NCBI RefSeq assembly: GCF_030534335.1
Contig: NZ_CP130565.1
Location: 2,749,501 to 2,813,500 of the forward strand
DNA from: Marivirga harenae
Lineage (GTDB): Bacteria > Bacteroidota > Bacteroidia > Cytophagales > Cyclobacteriaceae
Reading direction: 5' to 3'
DNA length: 64,000 bases
The notes under the pieces are model-generated. The model saw nothing but the letters and a program-made list of their open reading frames with translations. It had not been told where the DNA came from and made no database searches. How positions within the stretch are numbered: position 1 is the first letter of the stretch; every line of letters starts with the position of its first letter. The position numbers were made by a program, and so were the translations under genes. Shown here in pieces: positions 1 through 8,663 of this stretch.

Positions 1-653
1 GCTACAAAAACTGCGCCCTGTACAAAGCCATCTCGGCTATAAGCTTCATGCTCAATGCTAATTTGATCTACTTCTGATTTATACGTTATTTTATGGGTAC
101 CAGGAATTTCACCAATTCTTTCTGAGGAAATCGGGATCTCACCAGCTTTCATTGGAGTATCATTTTTCCAACTGCTATACTTTTCATGCTCACCAATAAT
201 TCCTTCTGCCAAAGTAATGGCAGTGCCACTAGGGGCATCTTTCTTATGTGTATGATGAACTTCAAGCATGGAGGGCTTGTATTGATTTTGAGGGTTCATC
301 AACTTGGCTAAAAACTTATTGAGTTTAAAGAATAAATTAACGCCAATAGAGAAATTAGAGGCATAGAGGAATGTCCCGTTATTTTCTTTGCATATTTTTT
401 CGATTTCCGGCATCTTATTTAACCAGCCAGTGGTACCGGAAAGAATAGGTAATTTATTCTCCAAACAAAATTTGATATTGTCAAAGGCTGAATCAGGATG
501 GGTGAACTCTATAGCTACATCAGCTTGTTCTGCAAGTGTTGGCATCAAGGTGTCGTTCACATCTACTGTAGCTACTAAGCTGTGTCCTCTTTGGATGGCA
601 AACTCCTCAATGGCTTGCCCCATTTTACCATGTCCGATTAATAGAATCTTCAT
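1..653 (-). CDS. dapB: 4-hydroxy-tetrahydrodipicolinate reductase, 3' end outside window
   Basis: Cytoplasmic NAD(P)H-dependent reductase of the diaminopimelate/lysine pathway. The reading frame opens at ATG 653 and runs off the left edge, so 217 codons are seen. The N-terminus has the nucleotide-binding pattern GHGKMG (residues 7-12). Near residues 134-147 lies the family signature with the HHTHKKDAPSGTA motif, which contains the catalytic His pair and the substrate-binding Lys. DapB proteins of this phylum are about 240 residues, so roughly 20-25 C-terminal residues are missing. The ATG shares one base with the TAA of the upstream DUF5683 gene (TAATG), which suggests translational coupling. 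Family assignment is firm. Confidence 0.93.
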   Translation of the reverse strand, partial: MKILLIGHGKMGQAIEEFAIQRGHSLVATVDVNDTLMPTLAEQADVAIEFTHPDSAFDNIKFCLENKLPILSGTTGWLNKMPEIEKICKENNGTFLYASNFSIGVNLFFKLNKFLAKLMNPQNQYKPSMLEVHHTHKKDAPSGTAITLAEGIIGEHEKYSSWKNDTPMKAGEIPISSERIGEIPGTHKITYKSEVDQISIEHEAYSRDGFVQGAVFV

Positions 654-1255
654 TATTTTAATCTAAAATTTAAAGATAAACCCGCTTGCATATCATTGTA
701 TTGACTTCGTTGAAAACTTGGTTTAATATTTAAGCTGAGGTCTTCATTGATGTTAAATTCTCGCAAATGAGCATCTACGGTGGCGTCAACAATATTCAAA
801 ACATAAAATATCCCTGCCAAAATAATCCAATAATCTCGATCTCTCTTATATCGGTCGTATCTCCTTTGAATATTTTCGGCTGATAAAAGATTGGTATAAT
901 CTTGAACCTCAGCATCATTATCGGGGTTGAGATCTTCTATTATAAAGCTAACGTTCCTAAATAGGAGGTAATTCTGATGGTTAGATTTGATTTGAGATGC
1001 GGCTAATACTCCCAAGGCGTAAACAATAGGTATTTTCCAGTACTTTTCGTTGTAAAACTGTCCCATTCCTGGTACAACTGCTGAATATAATGCAGCAAGT
1101 CTCGGGGAATGTACCGTGTCTTGTGTTTGAAATGTTTCGATATCGTCACTCCCATCTCCTAATCTTAAGAAAGTGGAATCTGTAGGCTGGTTTTCTTGCC
1201 CCATCGAAACTATTGGAAGTAGTATTATAAAAGTAAAGAAAACTAAAGTGCGCAT
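653..1255 (-). CDS. DUF5683 domain-containing membrane-associated protein
   Basis: A 200-residue protein of unknown function. It starts with a signal-peptide-like stretch (MRTLVFFTFIILLPIVSMGQ) followed by the DUF5683 core, including the motif VVPGMGQFYNEKYWKIP at about residues 61-77 and two hydrophobic segments. A longer frame begins at TTG 1267, but ATG 1255 is preferred because it follows the parB stop by one base and places the signal peptide at the true N-terminus. The gene sits between parB and dapB with essentially no gaps, an arrangement I know from other Bacteroidota. Function is not known and is not inferred here. Confidence 0.85.
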   Translation of the reverse strand: MRTLVFFTFIILLPIVSMGQENQPTDSTFLRLGDGSDDIETFQTQDTVHSPRLAALYSAVVPGMGQFYNEKYWKIPIVYALGVLAASQIKSNHQNYLLFRNVSFIIEDLNPDNDAEVQDYTNLLSAENIQRRYDRYKRDRDYWIILAGIFYVLNIVDATVDAHLREFNINEDLSLNIKPSFQRSQYNDMQAGLSLNFRLK

Positions 1256-1256
1256 A

Positions 1257-2171
1257 TTACAATTCAACTGAAAGAATATCCAATATCCTATTTAAATCGT
1301 CTTTTGATAGAAATGGAATCTTGATCTCCCCCTTATTATTTTTGTCGATTTTCATACCAACTTTTGTGCCAAAGTGAGAAGAGAGCTTAGTTTGCACTTG
1401 CTTGGCTTCATATGGCATTTCCACTTTTGAAGTTTTATCCTTTTCCTTTCCTTCACCACTTGTTAACTCCCGTACTAAGGCTTCTACTTTTCGTACGGAT
1501 AAATCATCCTTCAATATTTTCTTGAAAACATCTAATTGTTTGTCTACATCTTCAATATTGATGATAGCACGAGCATGTCCCATGCTAATTCTTTTATCGC
1601 GAATAGCCAATTGAATATCTGGTGGAAGCTTTAATAGCCTTAAATAATTATTGACAGTGGTTCTATTTTTTCCAACCCTATCACCCAATTGCTCTTGTTT
1701 TAGATCGCATTCTGTTAATAATCTCTGATAGCTTAATGCGATTTCAATAGAATTAAGATTTTCACGCTGAATATTCTCAATCAATGCCATTTCTAGCATT
1801 TGCTGATCGTCAGCAGTTCTTATATAGGCTGGGATAGACTTTAGTCCTGCCAATTTAGAGGCCTGTGTTCTTCTTTCCCCAGATATAAGTTGATAGCTAT
1901 CTTTGCTTAACTTTCTAACCGTTATCGGCTGAATAATACCTTGTACCTTTATTGATTCTGACAATTCTTCTAGAGCTTGTTTATCAAAATCAGTACGAGG
2001 CTGAAATGGGTTCACTTCAATTGCATCTAAAGGAATTTCATTAATAGAAGCTCCTGTAGAAATATCAGTGAAATCCTTGTTTTCTTTACTAGAGGATTTC
2101 TGATCTGTATTTGAATCTTCTAAAAGAGCGCCTAAGCCTCTTCCTAATGCTTTTCTGGTTTTCTTCGCCAT
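1257..2171 (-). CDS. parB: ParB/Spo0J chromosome-partitioning protein
   Basis: A 304-residue ParB that should bind centromere-like parS sites and act with ParA in origin segregation. The N-terminus is basic and has the KALGRGLGALL motif typical of chromosomal ParB. The CTP-binding/ParB core spans about residues 45-135, with NPFQPR, the GERR motif and ENIQRENL. A helix-turn-helix follows at about residues 155-185 (QLGDRVGKNRTTVNNYL), and the C-terminal dimerisation domain completes the protein. The gap to parA is three bases, so they form one operon. No parS-like palindrome was seen in the window. Confidence 0.95.
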   Translation of the reverse strand: MAKKTRKALGRGLGALLEDSNTDQKSSSKENKDFTDISTGASINEIPLDAIEVNPFQPRTDFDKQALEELSESIKVQGIIQPITVRKLSKDSYQLISGERRTQASKLAGLKSIPAYIRTADDQQMLEMALIENIQRENLNSIEIALSYQRLLTECDLKQEQLGDRVGKNRTTVNNYLRLLKLPPDIQLAIRDKRISMGHARAIINIEDVDKQLDVFKKILKDDLSVRKVEALVRELTSGEGKEKDKTSKVEMPYEAKQVQTKLSSHFGTKVGMKIDKNNKGEIKIPFLSKDDLNRILDILSVEL

Positions 2172-2174
2172 CCG

Positions 2175-2948
2175 CTATTTTCCTAATCCGTTATTGTTTA
2201 TAATTTCTTTTGCTAAATTTAAATAACTAATTGCTCCTTTACTTTCTGCATCGTGAGCAATTGCAGGTAATCCAAAACTTGGTGATTCACTCAATTTGAT
2301 ATTTCGAGGAATCAAGGTTTCAAATACCATTTTACTAAAATGTTGTTTTACTTCATCTACTACTTGATTGGAAAGATTAAGACGAACATCATACATAGTC
2401 AATAAGATACCCTCAATTTCCAAATCTTTATTCAAACGAGTTTGAATAATCTTAATTGTATTAAGCAATTTACCTAATCCTTCCAGTGCAAAATATTCAC
2501 ATTGAACCGGAATGATGACTGAGTCAGCTGCAGTAAGTGCGTTAATTGTAATTAAACCTAAGGAAGGAGAGCAGTCTATGATTATGAAATCATATTTCTT
2601 ACGCACCTTTTTCAAGGCATCTCGCATTCGCTCTTCCCTGTTTTTGATATTTACCATTTCCACCTCCGCACCAACGAGGTTGATGTGAGATGGTAAAATA
2701 TGTAAGTAATCAAGATCAGTTTCTACTATAATATCCTGGGCATCAACTTCATCCACCATGCATTCGTAAATGCTGCTCTCTATTTCTTTGGGGTTATAAC
2801 CTATTCCAGAAGTGGAATTGGCCTGTGGGTCGGCATCTACAATAAGTGTCTTATACTCTAAAGCAGCTAAACTGGCTGCAAGATTAATTGCCGATGTGGT
2901 TTTACCAACTCCCCCTTTTTGATTAGCTATAGCGATTACTTTACCCAT
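2175..2948 (-). CDS. parA: ParA/Soj chromosome-partitioning ATPase
   Basis: A 257-residue Walker-type ATPase that partners ParB. The deviant Walker A motif [10 protein letters not shown] is at about residues 10-19, followed by the switch DADPQANST and Walker B-like [10 protein letters not shown]. The length and the tight spacing to parB fit the chromosomal Soj/Spo0J pair rather than a plasmid system. The start is ATG 2948. About 125 bases upstream there is a TATCTTTG -7 box on the minus strand that could serve the parA-parB-DUF5683-dapB run. Confidence 0.96.
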   Translation of the reverse strand: MGKVIAIANQKGGVGKTTSAINLAASLAALEYKTLIVDADPQANSTSGIGYNPKEIESSIYECMVDEVDAQDIIVETDLDYLHILPSHINLVGAEVEMVNIKNREERMRDALKKVRKKYDFIIIDCSPSLGLITINALTAADSVIIPVQCEYFALEGLGKLLNTIKIIQTRLNKDLEIEGILLTMYDVRLNLSNQVVDEVKQHFSKMVFETLIPRNIKLSESPSFGLPAIAHDAESKGAISYLNLAKEIINNNGLGK

Positions 2949-3071
2949 ATTTTTTATAAATTTTAGCTTTAAAAGTTATTCGGCAAGCTGATCTTTTTTT
3001 GTTTTGGTTTGTTCAAAAAATGTAAAATTGAGCAATTGTAAATATCAGCTACCAAATTTTTTAGCGAACCA

Positions 3072-3079
3072 CAAAGATA
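3072..3079 (-). promoter_or_regulatory. candidate -7 box upstream of parA
   Basis: On the minus strand the sequence TATCTTTG fits the Bacteroidota -7 consensus TAnnTTTG and lies in the only sizeable gap (2949-3128) between gpsA and parA. No good -33 TTTG is present 18-20 bases upstream, and the implied leader is about 115 bases, so the assignment is tentative. Confidence 0.4.
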
Positions 3080-3128
3080 AAATTTTATATGAGAAATAGA
3101 ATGGATTTTTAATTTGCTTTAGGCAGAT

Positions 3129-4190
3129 TTATATAAAATCTACATCAACATTCAGAGGATATTTCATTAAATATTGCACCGCTTCTTCCATAGTTAGGCC
3201 TTCAAATAATACTCTATGCAAAATTTCAGTGATTGGAGCCCTCACCTTAAAACTTTCAGCAATTTTTTTAGCTATCATTATAGTGTTTACTCCTTCGGCA
3301 ACTTCTCGCATATCGGCTAGGATGGCTTCTAATTTCTCACCTTCTGCCAATCTTCTCCCAACGGTAAAGTTTCTACTTAGGGTGGAATGGGAGGTAGCCA
3401 TTAAATCTCCGATTCCCGCTAATCCTATAAATGTCCTTACATTTCCTCCTAGTGCTTTACCCAAATAAATCATTTCTACCATGCCTCTACTAATCAAGAG
3501 AGAACGTGCATTTTCTCCCAAGCCTAGTCCTGACAATGCACCTGAAGCGATAGCTATTATATTCTTCAATACTCCACAAAGCTCAATTCCAATTAGATCA
3601 GGATTACCATACACTTGAAATCTGTCACTACGCAATAATTGTTGCCCTATTTGAATGACCTCGTTGAAGGGGCTTGCCACCACCGTTGCGGCAGGAAGTC
3701 CTTGAGCTATTTCTTTTGCTAAATTCGGTCCTGCTAGACAACCAATCCTCACCACTACGCTTTCATCCATGATGACCTCGCTCATGGTTTTGATATGGCG
3801 TCTTTCTAACACTTCCATATCCTCCAATTTTTTTCCTTCGGGTAAGTTAAGATTTAATCCCTTAGTGCCATGTATAAGGATATGATAAGGATATAAAAAA
3901 GGAGAAAGGTCCTTTATCATGTCCCTAAAATTTGCCGAGGGAACTACCGGAAAAATGACATCACATGAGGATGCTAGTTGCTCTAAATCATCTATGGCAG
4001 TAATGTTGTTATGAATTGGATATTCATTCCATTCTCTGTTTTTGTTTATGCTTTCACGGGCTTCTTTATTTCGGGCATAAAGCAACACCTGAGAGTTTTC
4101 AGCTAATAGATTGGCAACGGAAAGTCCAAAACTCCCTGCTCCGATTACTCCAATTGGTTTTTCAAATGTGTTTTTCGAGGCCATATCCAT
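3129..4190 (-). CDS. gpsA: NAD(P)-dependent glycerol-3-phosphate dehydrogenase
   Basis: Makes sn-glycerol 3-phosphate from dihydroxyacetone phosphate for phospholipid synthesis in the cytoplasm. The protein has 353 residues. It has the Rossmann motif GVIGAGSFG near residue 14, a PAATVVASP stretch in the middle, and the substrate-binding region ELCGVLKNIIAIASG with GLGLGENARSLLISRG. ATG 4190 is used; ATG 4184 is an equally plausible start. The start lies inside the 3' end of the acyltransferase gene (29-base overlap). Pairing of G3P synthesis with an acyltransferase that would use G3P or an acylated derivative makes functional sense. Confidence 0.95.
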   Translation of the reverse strand: MDMASKNTFEKPIGVIGAGSFGLSVANLLAENSQVLLYARNKEARESINKNREWNEYPIHNNITAIDDLEQLASSCDVIFPVVPSANFRDMIKDLSPFLYPYHILIHGTKGLNLNLPEGKKLEDMEVLERRHIKTMSEVIMDESVVVRIGCLAGPNLAKEIAQGLPAATVVASPFNEVIQIGQQLLRSDRFQVYGNPDLIGIELCGVLKNIIAIASGALSGLGLGENARSLLISRGMVEMIYLGKALGGNVRTFIGLAGIGDLMATSHSTLSRNFTVGRRLAEGEKLEAILADMREVAEGVNTIMIAKKIAESFKVRAPITEILHRVLFEGLTMEEAVQYLMKYPLNVDVDFI

Positions 4191-5847
4191 CTAATCTGTT
4201 TCTGTAAAAGTATAGAAGATTCATATCCATAGTTGTAATGTCACCTTCTTTGGTTTTAATTAAAGGTCGCTTTGAATGATACATACCCAAATTCAACAAG
4301 CCGTGTTCAATGATATTGTCGATTTTATCATTCATATGCTCCGCTTGCGACATTCTACCCTCACTAATTCTTTCCTCAATTTTATTTTTAATTCTCTGAC
4401 AAACGGTCCTAAATTCACTAAAAGTAATCACCAAATCTTCTTCAGGAAGTCTTAGCAAAGCAAAAAGGTCTAGTTTTTTATTTCTTTTTCTAATCATTTC
4501 AAAAGCAGTAAAGGCAATCAAGTGACTTGAAAAAACACGTGCAATTTTACTGTACTGCTCAACTATTTTTTTTGAAAGCATTCTAGTGTATTCTGCTTCT
4601 CTTTGCTTATTTACTGTTATTTTATCTTGGAAAGTGAAGTAATCTTTAGGATGGATTTCCCTGCCAGTTGTATCAAAACTTCTTCCATCATCATCTACTT
4701 TATTTCCCAAAATATCCATAGGTTCTCCGATGGAAACACTAATGTCAGATCCTTTTGTAAAGAATTTGAAAAGGAATGTGATGATTTTATAGGAAGAGGA
4801 AAACTCGTCATTTTCTACATAGTAACGTTCTTGACCCTGCTTTTCCAGATATTGACGAATCAAACTGGGTGCTTCCAACACAAAGTGATAGTTCAAACTT
4901 GCTGGTACAATAAATATCTTTTCAGCATTCTCTCCAAATTCTTCGTAATTTGATCTTTGAGCTTCTATTGCAGTTCCTAGGAGACCGAGCTTCAGTTCTT
5001 TTTCTACTCTGCCATCTCTTGAGCGCGTTCCACCAGGAAAGAACAAGCTCTGGCAACCTTTCTTAAGGGCTAATGCTGAATAGGATTTTAGTGTTTCAAG
5101 ATAGATCAAATTTCTTTTTCGCCTGTCTACTTTGTAGGCACCCAAGCTGTTCATGAAATATGAAATAATGCTGATGTTAAATAAATTAAGTCCAGCTCCG
5201 TAAATTACTGGTGGTAATCCTAAAGTGTAGATCACCCAGCCGATCAAAATGGAGTCAAGATTACTGGAATGTGTAGGAACAATTACAACAGTTCCTTTTT
5301 TAGCCAGTGTGCGTAACTTTTCAGCTTCACCATTAATCTGGATTTTATCGTTCATGGTAAGCTCATTGCTCCAAAAACCACCTAGTTTTTTTACTCTTGC
5401 AGCGTTTAAAAGCCTATTAAATCCAAATGTGGCAATTCCTCTGGCAAAACGATAGTGACTAGTGTTGAAATTTCCTGCAATCTCATCTGCGTATCGCTCA
5501 ATGATATCGTAAAGGATTTTATTGGCTTTCTCCTCGTCTTTAGCTTTTTGTTGAGAAATCTCTAGAAGTTCATTTTTGACTTTCCCCCAAAATTGATGTT
5601 CATCATCTGGATCTACTTTCCATGGGTTTTGTCTTATTCTAGCTTTTTCTTTGTAAAGAGTCGTTTCCAGCTCTTCAATGAGTGCAGTCTTAGTTCTAGT
5701 ATTATTTTTAATGCGTCCGTAAGCTTCTTCGGCTACTTCTTTGAGAAATTCCTTCCTGTTCCGACTTAATTGCACCACAGGCCACTCACGTGGCCCGGGT
5801 AAAATAGGATCATATTTTCTTTTGCTTCTGTAGCGTTTTAGCTTCAT
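4162..5847 (-). CDS. glycerol-3-phosphate / lysophosphatidate-type acyltransferase (PlsB/PlsC superfamily)
   Basis: A 561-residue acyltransferase. The catalytic HX4D motif appears as THSSNLD at about residues 192-198. The downstream blocks follow in order: an FFPGGTRSRDG block near residue 270 and a VPASLNYHFVLEAP block near residue 312. The protein is longer than simple PlsC enzymes, with about 150 extra residues at each end, so it resembles the long GPAT/DHAPAT-like proteins of Bacteroidota. It has no clear transmembrane helix. It overlaps gpsA, which supplies glycerol 3-phosphate, so a role at the first or second acylation of phospholipid synthesis is inferred. Substrate cannot be told from sequence. 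Confidence 0.85.
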   Translation of the reverse strand: MKLKRYRSKRKYDPILPGPREWPVVQLSRNRKEFLKEVAEEAYGRIKNNTRTKTALIEELETTLYKEKARIRQNPWKVDPDDEHQFWGKVKNELLEISQQKAKDEEKANKILYDIIERYADEIAGNFNTSHYRFARGIATFGFNRLLNAARVKKLGGFWSNELTMNDKIQINGEAEKLRTLAKKGTVVIVPTHSSNLDSILIGWVIYTLGLPPVIYGAGLNLFNISIISYFMNSLGAYKVDRRKRNLIYLETLKSYSALALKKGCQSLFFPGGTRSRDGRVEKELKLGLLGTAIEAQRSNYEEFGENAEKIFIVPASLNYHFVLEAPSLIRQYLEKQGQERYYVENDEFSSSYKIITFLFKFFTKGSDISVSIGEPMDILGNKVDDDGRSFDTTGREIHPKDYFTFQDKITVNKQREAEYTRMLSKKIVEQYSKIARVFSSHLIAFTAFEMIRKRNKKLDLFALLRLPEEDLVITFSEFRTVCQRIKNKIEERISEGRMSQAEHMNDKIDNIIEHGLLNLGMYHSKRPLIKTKEGDITTMDMNLLYFYRNRLDGYGLEKHI

Positions 5848-5853
5848 ATCAGT

Positions 5854-7011
5854 TTAGGACAATGCTTGCTTTAAATCATAAATTAAGTCTTCTATATCTT
5901 CTATTCCTACACTAAGGCGGATCAAAGAATCTGACAGACCGATTTTATCACGCTCAGCTTTAGGGATGCTGGCGTGGGTCATAGTTGCAGGGTGTCCGCT
6001 TAAAGACTCAACTCCGCCTAAAGACTCAGCTAAAGTAAACAATTTAAATCTTTTTAGAATTTCCGTTGCTGCTTCTTTTGTATTTTCTTTTAATGAGAAT
6101 GAAATCATTCCTCCGAAGTCATGCATTTGACCGCTGGCAATTTCGTGATTAGGATGCGTTTGAAATCCGGGCCAAAATACTTTATTTACTTTTGGATGAG
6201 ATTTTAAGAAATTGGCCACTGCTGCTCCGTTTTCGCAGTGTCGCTGCATTCTTAAGTGCAAGGTTTTAATTCCTCTCAATACTAAGAAACAATCTTGTGG
6301 ACCAGGGACGGCTCCGCTGGCATTTTGAATAAATTTTAGTCTGTGAGCTAATTGCTCATCATTTGTAGCCAATGCCCCCATTATGACATCCGAATGACCA
6401 CCAATATATTTAGTAATTGAATGCATGACTAAATCTGCACCTAATTCCAAGGGATTTTGTAAGTAGGGTGTAGAAAAAGTATTGTCTACTGCTAACAAGA
6501 CCTTACGTTTTTTTGCTATTTCAGAAACTGCCTTAATATCAATGATATTCATCATTGGATTAGTGGGTGTTTCTACCCAAATTAATTTTGTTTTGTCTGT
6601 AATATGTTGTGCAATCGTAGCTGCATCTTGCATGCCAATAAAATTGAAATGGATGCCAAAATCCTTAAAAATATTAGTGAATATTCTATAGGTACCCCCG
6701 TATAGGTCATTAGTACTTACAACTTCATCGCCAGGCTTTAATGTTTTGATTATTGCATCAATGGCTGCAAGTCCTGAAGCAAAACAAAATCCAAATTCAG
6801 CATTTTCTAAAGCAGCAATGCTTTTCTCTAACGCTGCTCTTGTGGGGTTTTGTGACCGACTGTATTCATATCCTCTATGTTGGCCTGGAGCGGATTGAAC
6901 ATAGGTAGATGTTTGGTAGATTGGCGTCATGATGGCTCCTGTAGCAGAATCTGGTTCTACTCCTGCATGAATTGCTTTAGTACCAAATCTGTACTTACTA
7001 GACTTGCTCAT
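5854..7011 (-). CDS. trans-sulfuration PLP enzyme (cystathionine gamma-synthase/lyase type)
   Basis: A 385-residue fold-type I pyridoxal-phosphate enzyme of the Cys/Met metabolism family. The N-terminal signature FGTKAIHAGVEPD, the YEYSRSQNPTR motif, the ASGLAAI cofactor-phosphate region and the PLP-binding lysine in SITKYIGGHSD (about residue 200) are all present. The C-terminal ESLGGVESLSGHPA motif is typical. The length fits cystathionine gamma-synthase or gamma-lyase. The two cannot be separated by eye, so no symbol is given. It lies six bases upstream of the acyltransferase gene. Confidence 0.9.
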   Translation of the reverse strand: MSKSSKYRFGTKAIHAGVEPDSATGAIMTPIYQTSTYVQSAPGQHRGYEYSRSQNPTRAALEKSIAALENAEFGFCFASGLAAIDAIIKTLKPGDEVVSTNDLYGGTYRIFTNIFKDFGIHFNFIGMQDAATIAQHITDKTKLIWVETPTNPMMNIIDIKAVSEIAKKRKVLLAVDNTFSTPYLQNPLELGADLVMHSITKYIGGHSDVIMGALATNDEQLAHRLKFIQNASGAVPGPQDCFLVLRGIKTLHLRMQRHCENGAAVANFLKSHPKVNKVFWPGFQTHPNHEIASGQMHDFGGMISFSLKENTKEAATEILKRFKLFTLAESLGGVESLSGHPATMTHASIPKAERDKIGLSDSLIRLSVGIEDIEDLIYDLKQALS

Positions 7012-7047
7012 TAGTTACTTTTTTAATTTTGAAATTAAAAATAAACC

Positions 7048-8661
7048 TTATTTTCTGGTTGATGTCGAAAAGTAATTTTTCAATTTTTCAGAAATCTGAT
7101 TCTTCTCTTGATATTCTGGAGATAACGAGGGCTGCCCAGGGAAGTTTTCCATGTGTAAAGTTTGTGTTGGGAATGCAAAATTAATTCCTAGCTCCTTTGC
7201 TAATTTCATTATACTCAAAAGGACTTCTTCCTTATGTTGCAATTCTTCTCCCCATGTTGGCACATCAAAGAAGATATAAAACATGATATCCAAGGAATAT
7301 GCCGACATGTTATTGAAACGGATGTGATACATGTCTTTCCAAGTTTTGGGATGTTCTTCAACAATTTTCTTTAATCCATCTGTAAATGCCTCTATTAAAT
7401 GAGCAGGGGTATCATAAGTAATAGTAATTGTAGTAAAAAATCTTCTATAATTCCTTAAACCATGATTGTCCACAGCCATATCAGCTAGTTTACCATTGGG
7501 TACAGTAATCAAGGAGTTTCTAAAAGTCCTGACCCTAGTTGAGCGGAAACCGACTTCTTCAACTGTTCCGTCAATATCCCCAGCAGTTACCCAATCACCG
7601 ATTTGGAAAGGTTTGTCAAATAGAATCATTAGCGATCCAAAGAAGTTTTTGATGGTGTCCTGAGCGGCCAAAGCAAAGGCTAAACCACCTATCGATATAC
7701 CGGCCAACAATGCTGTTATATCAAATCTTAGATTACTTAAGATGTAAAGGAATCCAATTATCACCACAAAAATCTTGAGTATCCTTTTAAGAATGGGGAC
7801 AATTTGGTCGTCCATCGTAGTTTCAGTCTGAGCGGCTTTTTTCATTAAGTATTCGCCCAAGATATCAACTAATTTATAAGCCATCATTGTACCAAATAAT
7901 GGTAAAAGTGCCCTCAATAATAAAATAAAGTAATGATTAAAAGTGATTGGTAGTTGTAGGACAGGGACTAGAATTATGAGAATCCCGACAATAACAAGCA
8001 AGCTGAAGGGTTTTGCGACTGGCATAATATACTCGTGCGCAATATTCCCATATCCTTTATTACTGAGGAGTTGGTATATTAACCAATCGAAAAACCAGCT
8101 CAGTAATTTATGTATAACGACACAAATGATAATGAGTAAAAGGATACTGATGTACTGCCAAGCATGTAAACCCATTATTTTCTGAGTTCCCATTTTGGGT
8201 AAAATATTCATCAGTTTGTCCGTACCAAAAGGATAAACTCTTTTATGTAATTCTGGAGTTTTCTCTATAGTCTTTTTACTGAAATACCATTTCTCATTAC
8301 TTCTCTCCAAGTAAATCTCGGGAAACTCTACTTCAGATATGTAATATCTCCTCTTGTCGGTAGAATCGGCATAATTAGGATTGTCTGGGATATCGTCAAC
8401 GTCAATCAATACTCCTGCACCATCCAAAACTTGTTTTAATTGAGTAACGATTAGTTTTTCATCTTTTCCTTTTAAATATTCTGGATTTAAGGTTTTTGAA
8501 GCAATTTCAGGGTGAAATTCATCTTCCTGCAGATTTTTAAGAAACGTATTGATTGTTGCTTTTGGCGAAGATAAGCTATTAGGCCCTAGTGCTTTCTCCT
8601 TATTGTCCTGCCCGCTTGTAAGTTGTGATAAAAATATGAATATGATTAAAAAGTACTTCAT
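7048..8661 (-). CDS. MscS-family mechanosensitive ion channel
   Basis: A 537-residue inner-membrane channel. After a signal peptide (ending about residue 17) there is a periplasmic region of about 130 residues, then several transmembrane segments between roughly residues 165 and 330. The pore helix/beta-domain region follows, with SIGGLAFALAAQDTIKNFFG and FDKPFQIGDWV and then GTVEEVGFRSTRVRT, the hallmark of MscS. It probably relieves osmotic downshock. It starts two bases after the stop of the 913-residue gene, so the two are co-transcribed. Confidence 0.92.
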   Translation of the reverse strand: MKYFLIIFIFLSQLTSGQDNKEKALGPNSLSSPKATINTFLKNLQEDEFHPEIASKTLNPEYLKGKDEKLIVTQLKQVLDGAGVLIDVDDIPDNPNYADSTDKRRYYISEVEFPEIYLERSNEKWYFSKKTIEKTPELHKRVYPFGTDKLMNILPKMGTQKIMGLHAWQYISILLLIIICVVIHKLLSWFFDWLIYQLLSNKGYGNIAHEYIMPVAKPFSLLVIVGILIILVPVLQLPITFNHYFILLLRALLPLFGTMMAYKLVDILGEYLMKKAAQTETTMDDQIVPILKRILKIFVVIIGFLYILSNLRFDITALLAGISIGGLAFALAAQDTIKNFFGSLMILFDKPFQIGDWVTAGDIDGTVEEVGFRSTRVRTFRNSLITVPNGKLADMAVDNHGLRNYRRFFTTITITYDTPAHLIEAFTDGLKKIVEEHPKTWKDMYHIRFNNMSAYSLDIMFYIFFDVPTWGEELQHKEEVLLSIMKLAKELGINFAFPTQTLHMENFPGQPSLSPEYQEKNQISEKLKNYFSTSTRK

Positions 8662-8663
8662 CC

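Noticed and set aside
1257-3128. parS centromere site near parAB
   Set aside because: No TGTTTCACGTGAAACA-like palindrome found there or elsewhere in the window by eye.
7012-7047. SAM riboswitch upstream of the trans-sulfuration gene
   Set aside because: The gap is only 36 bases and AT-rich; no room or motif for a riboswitch.
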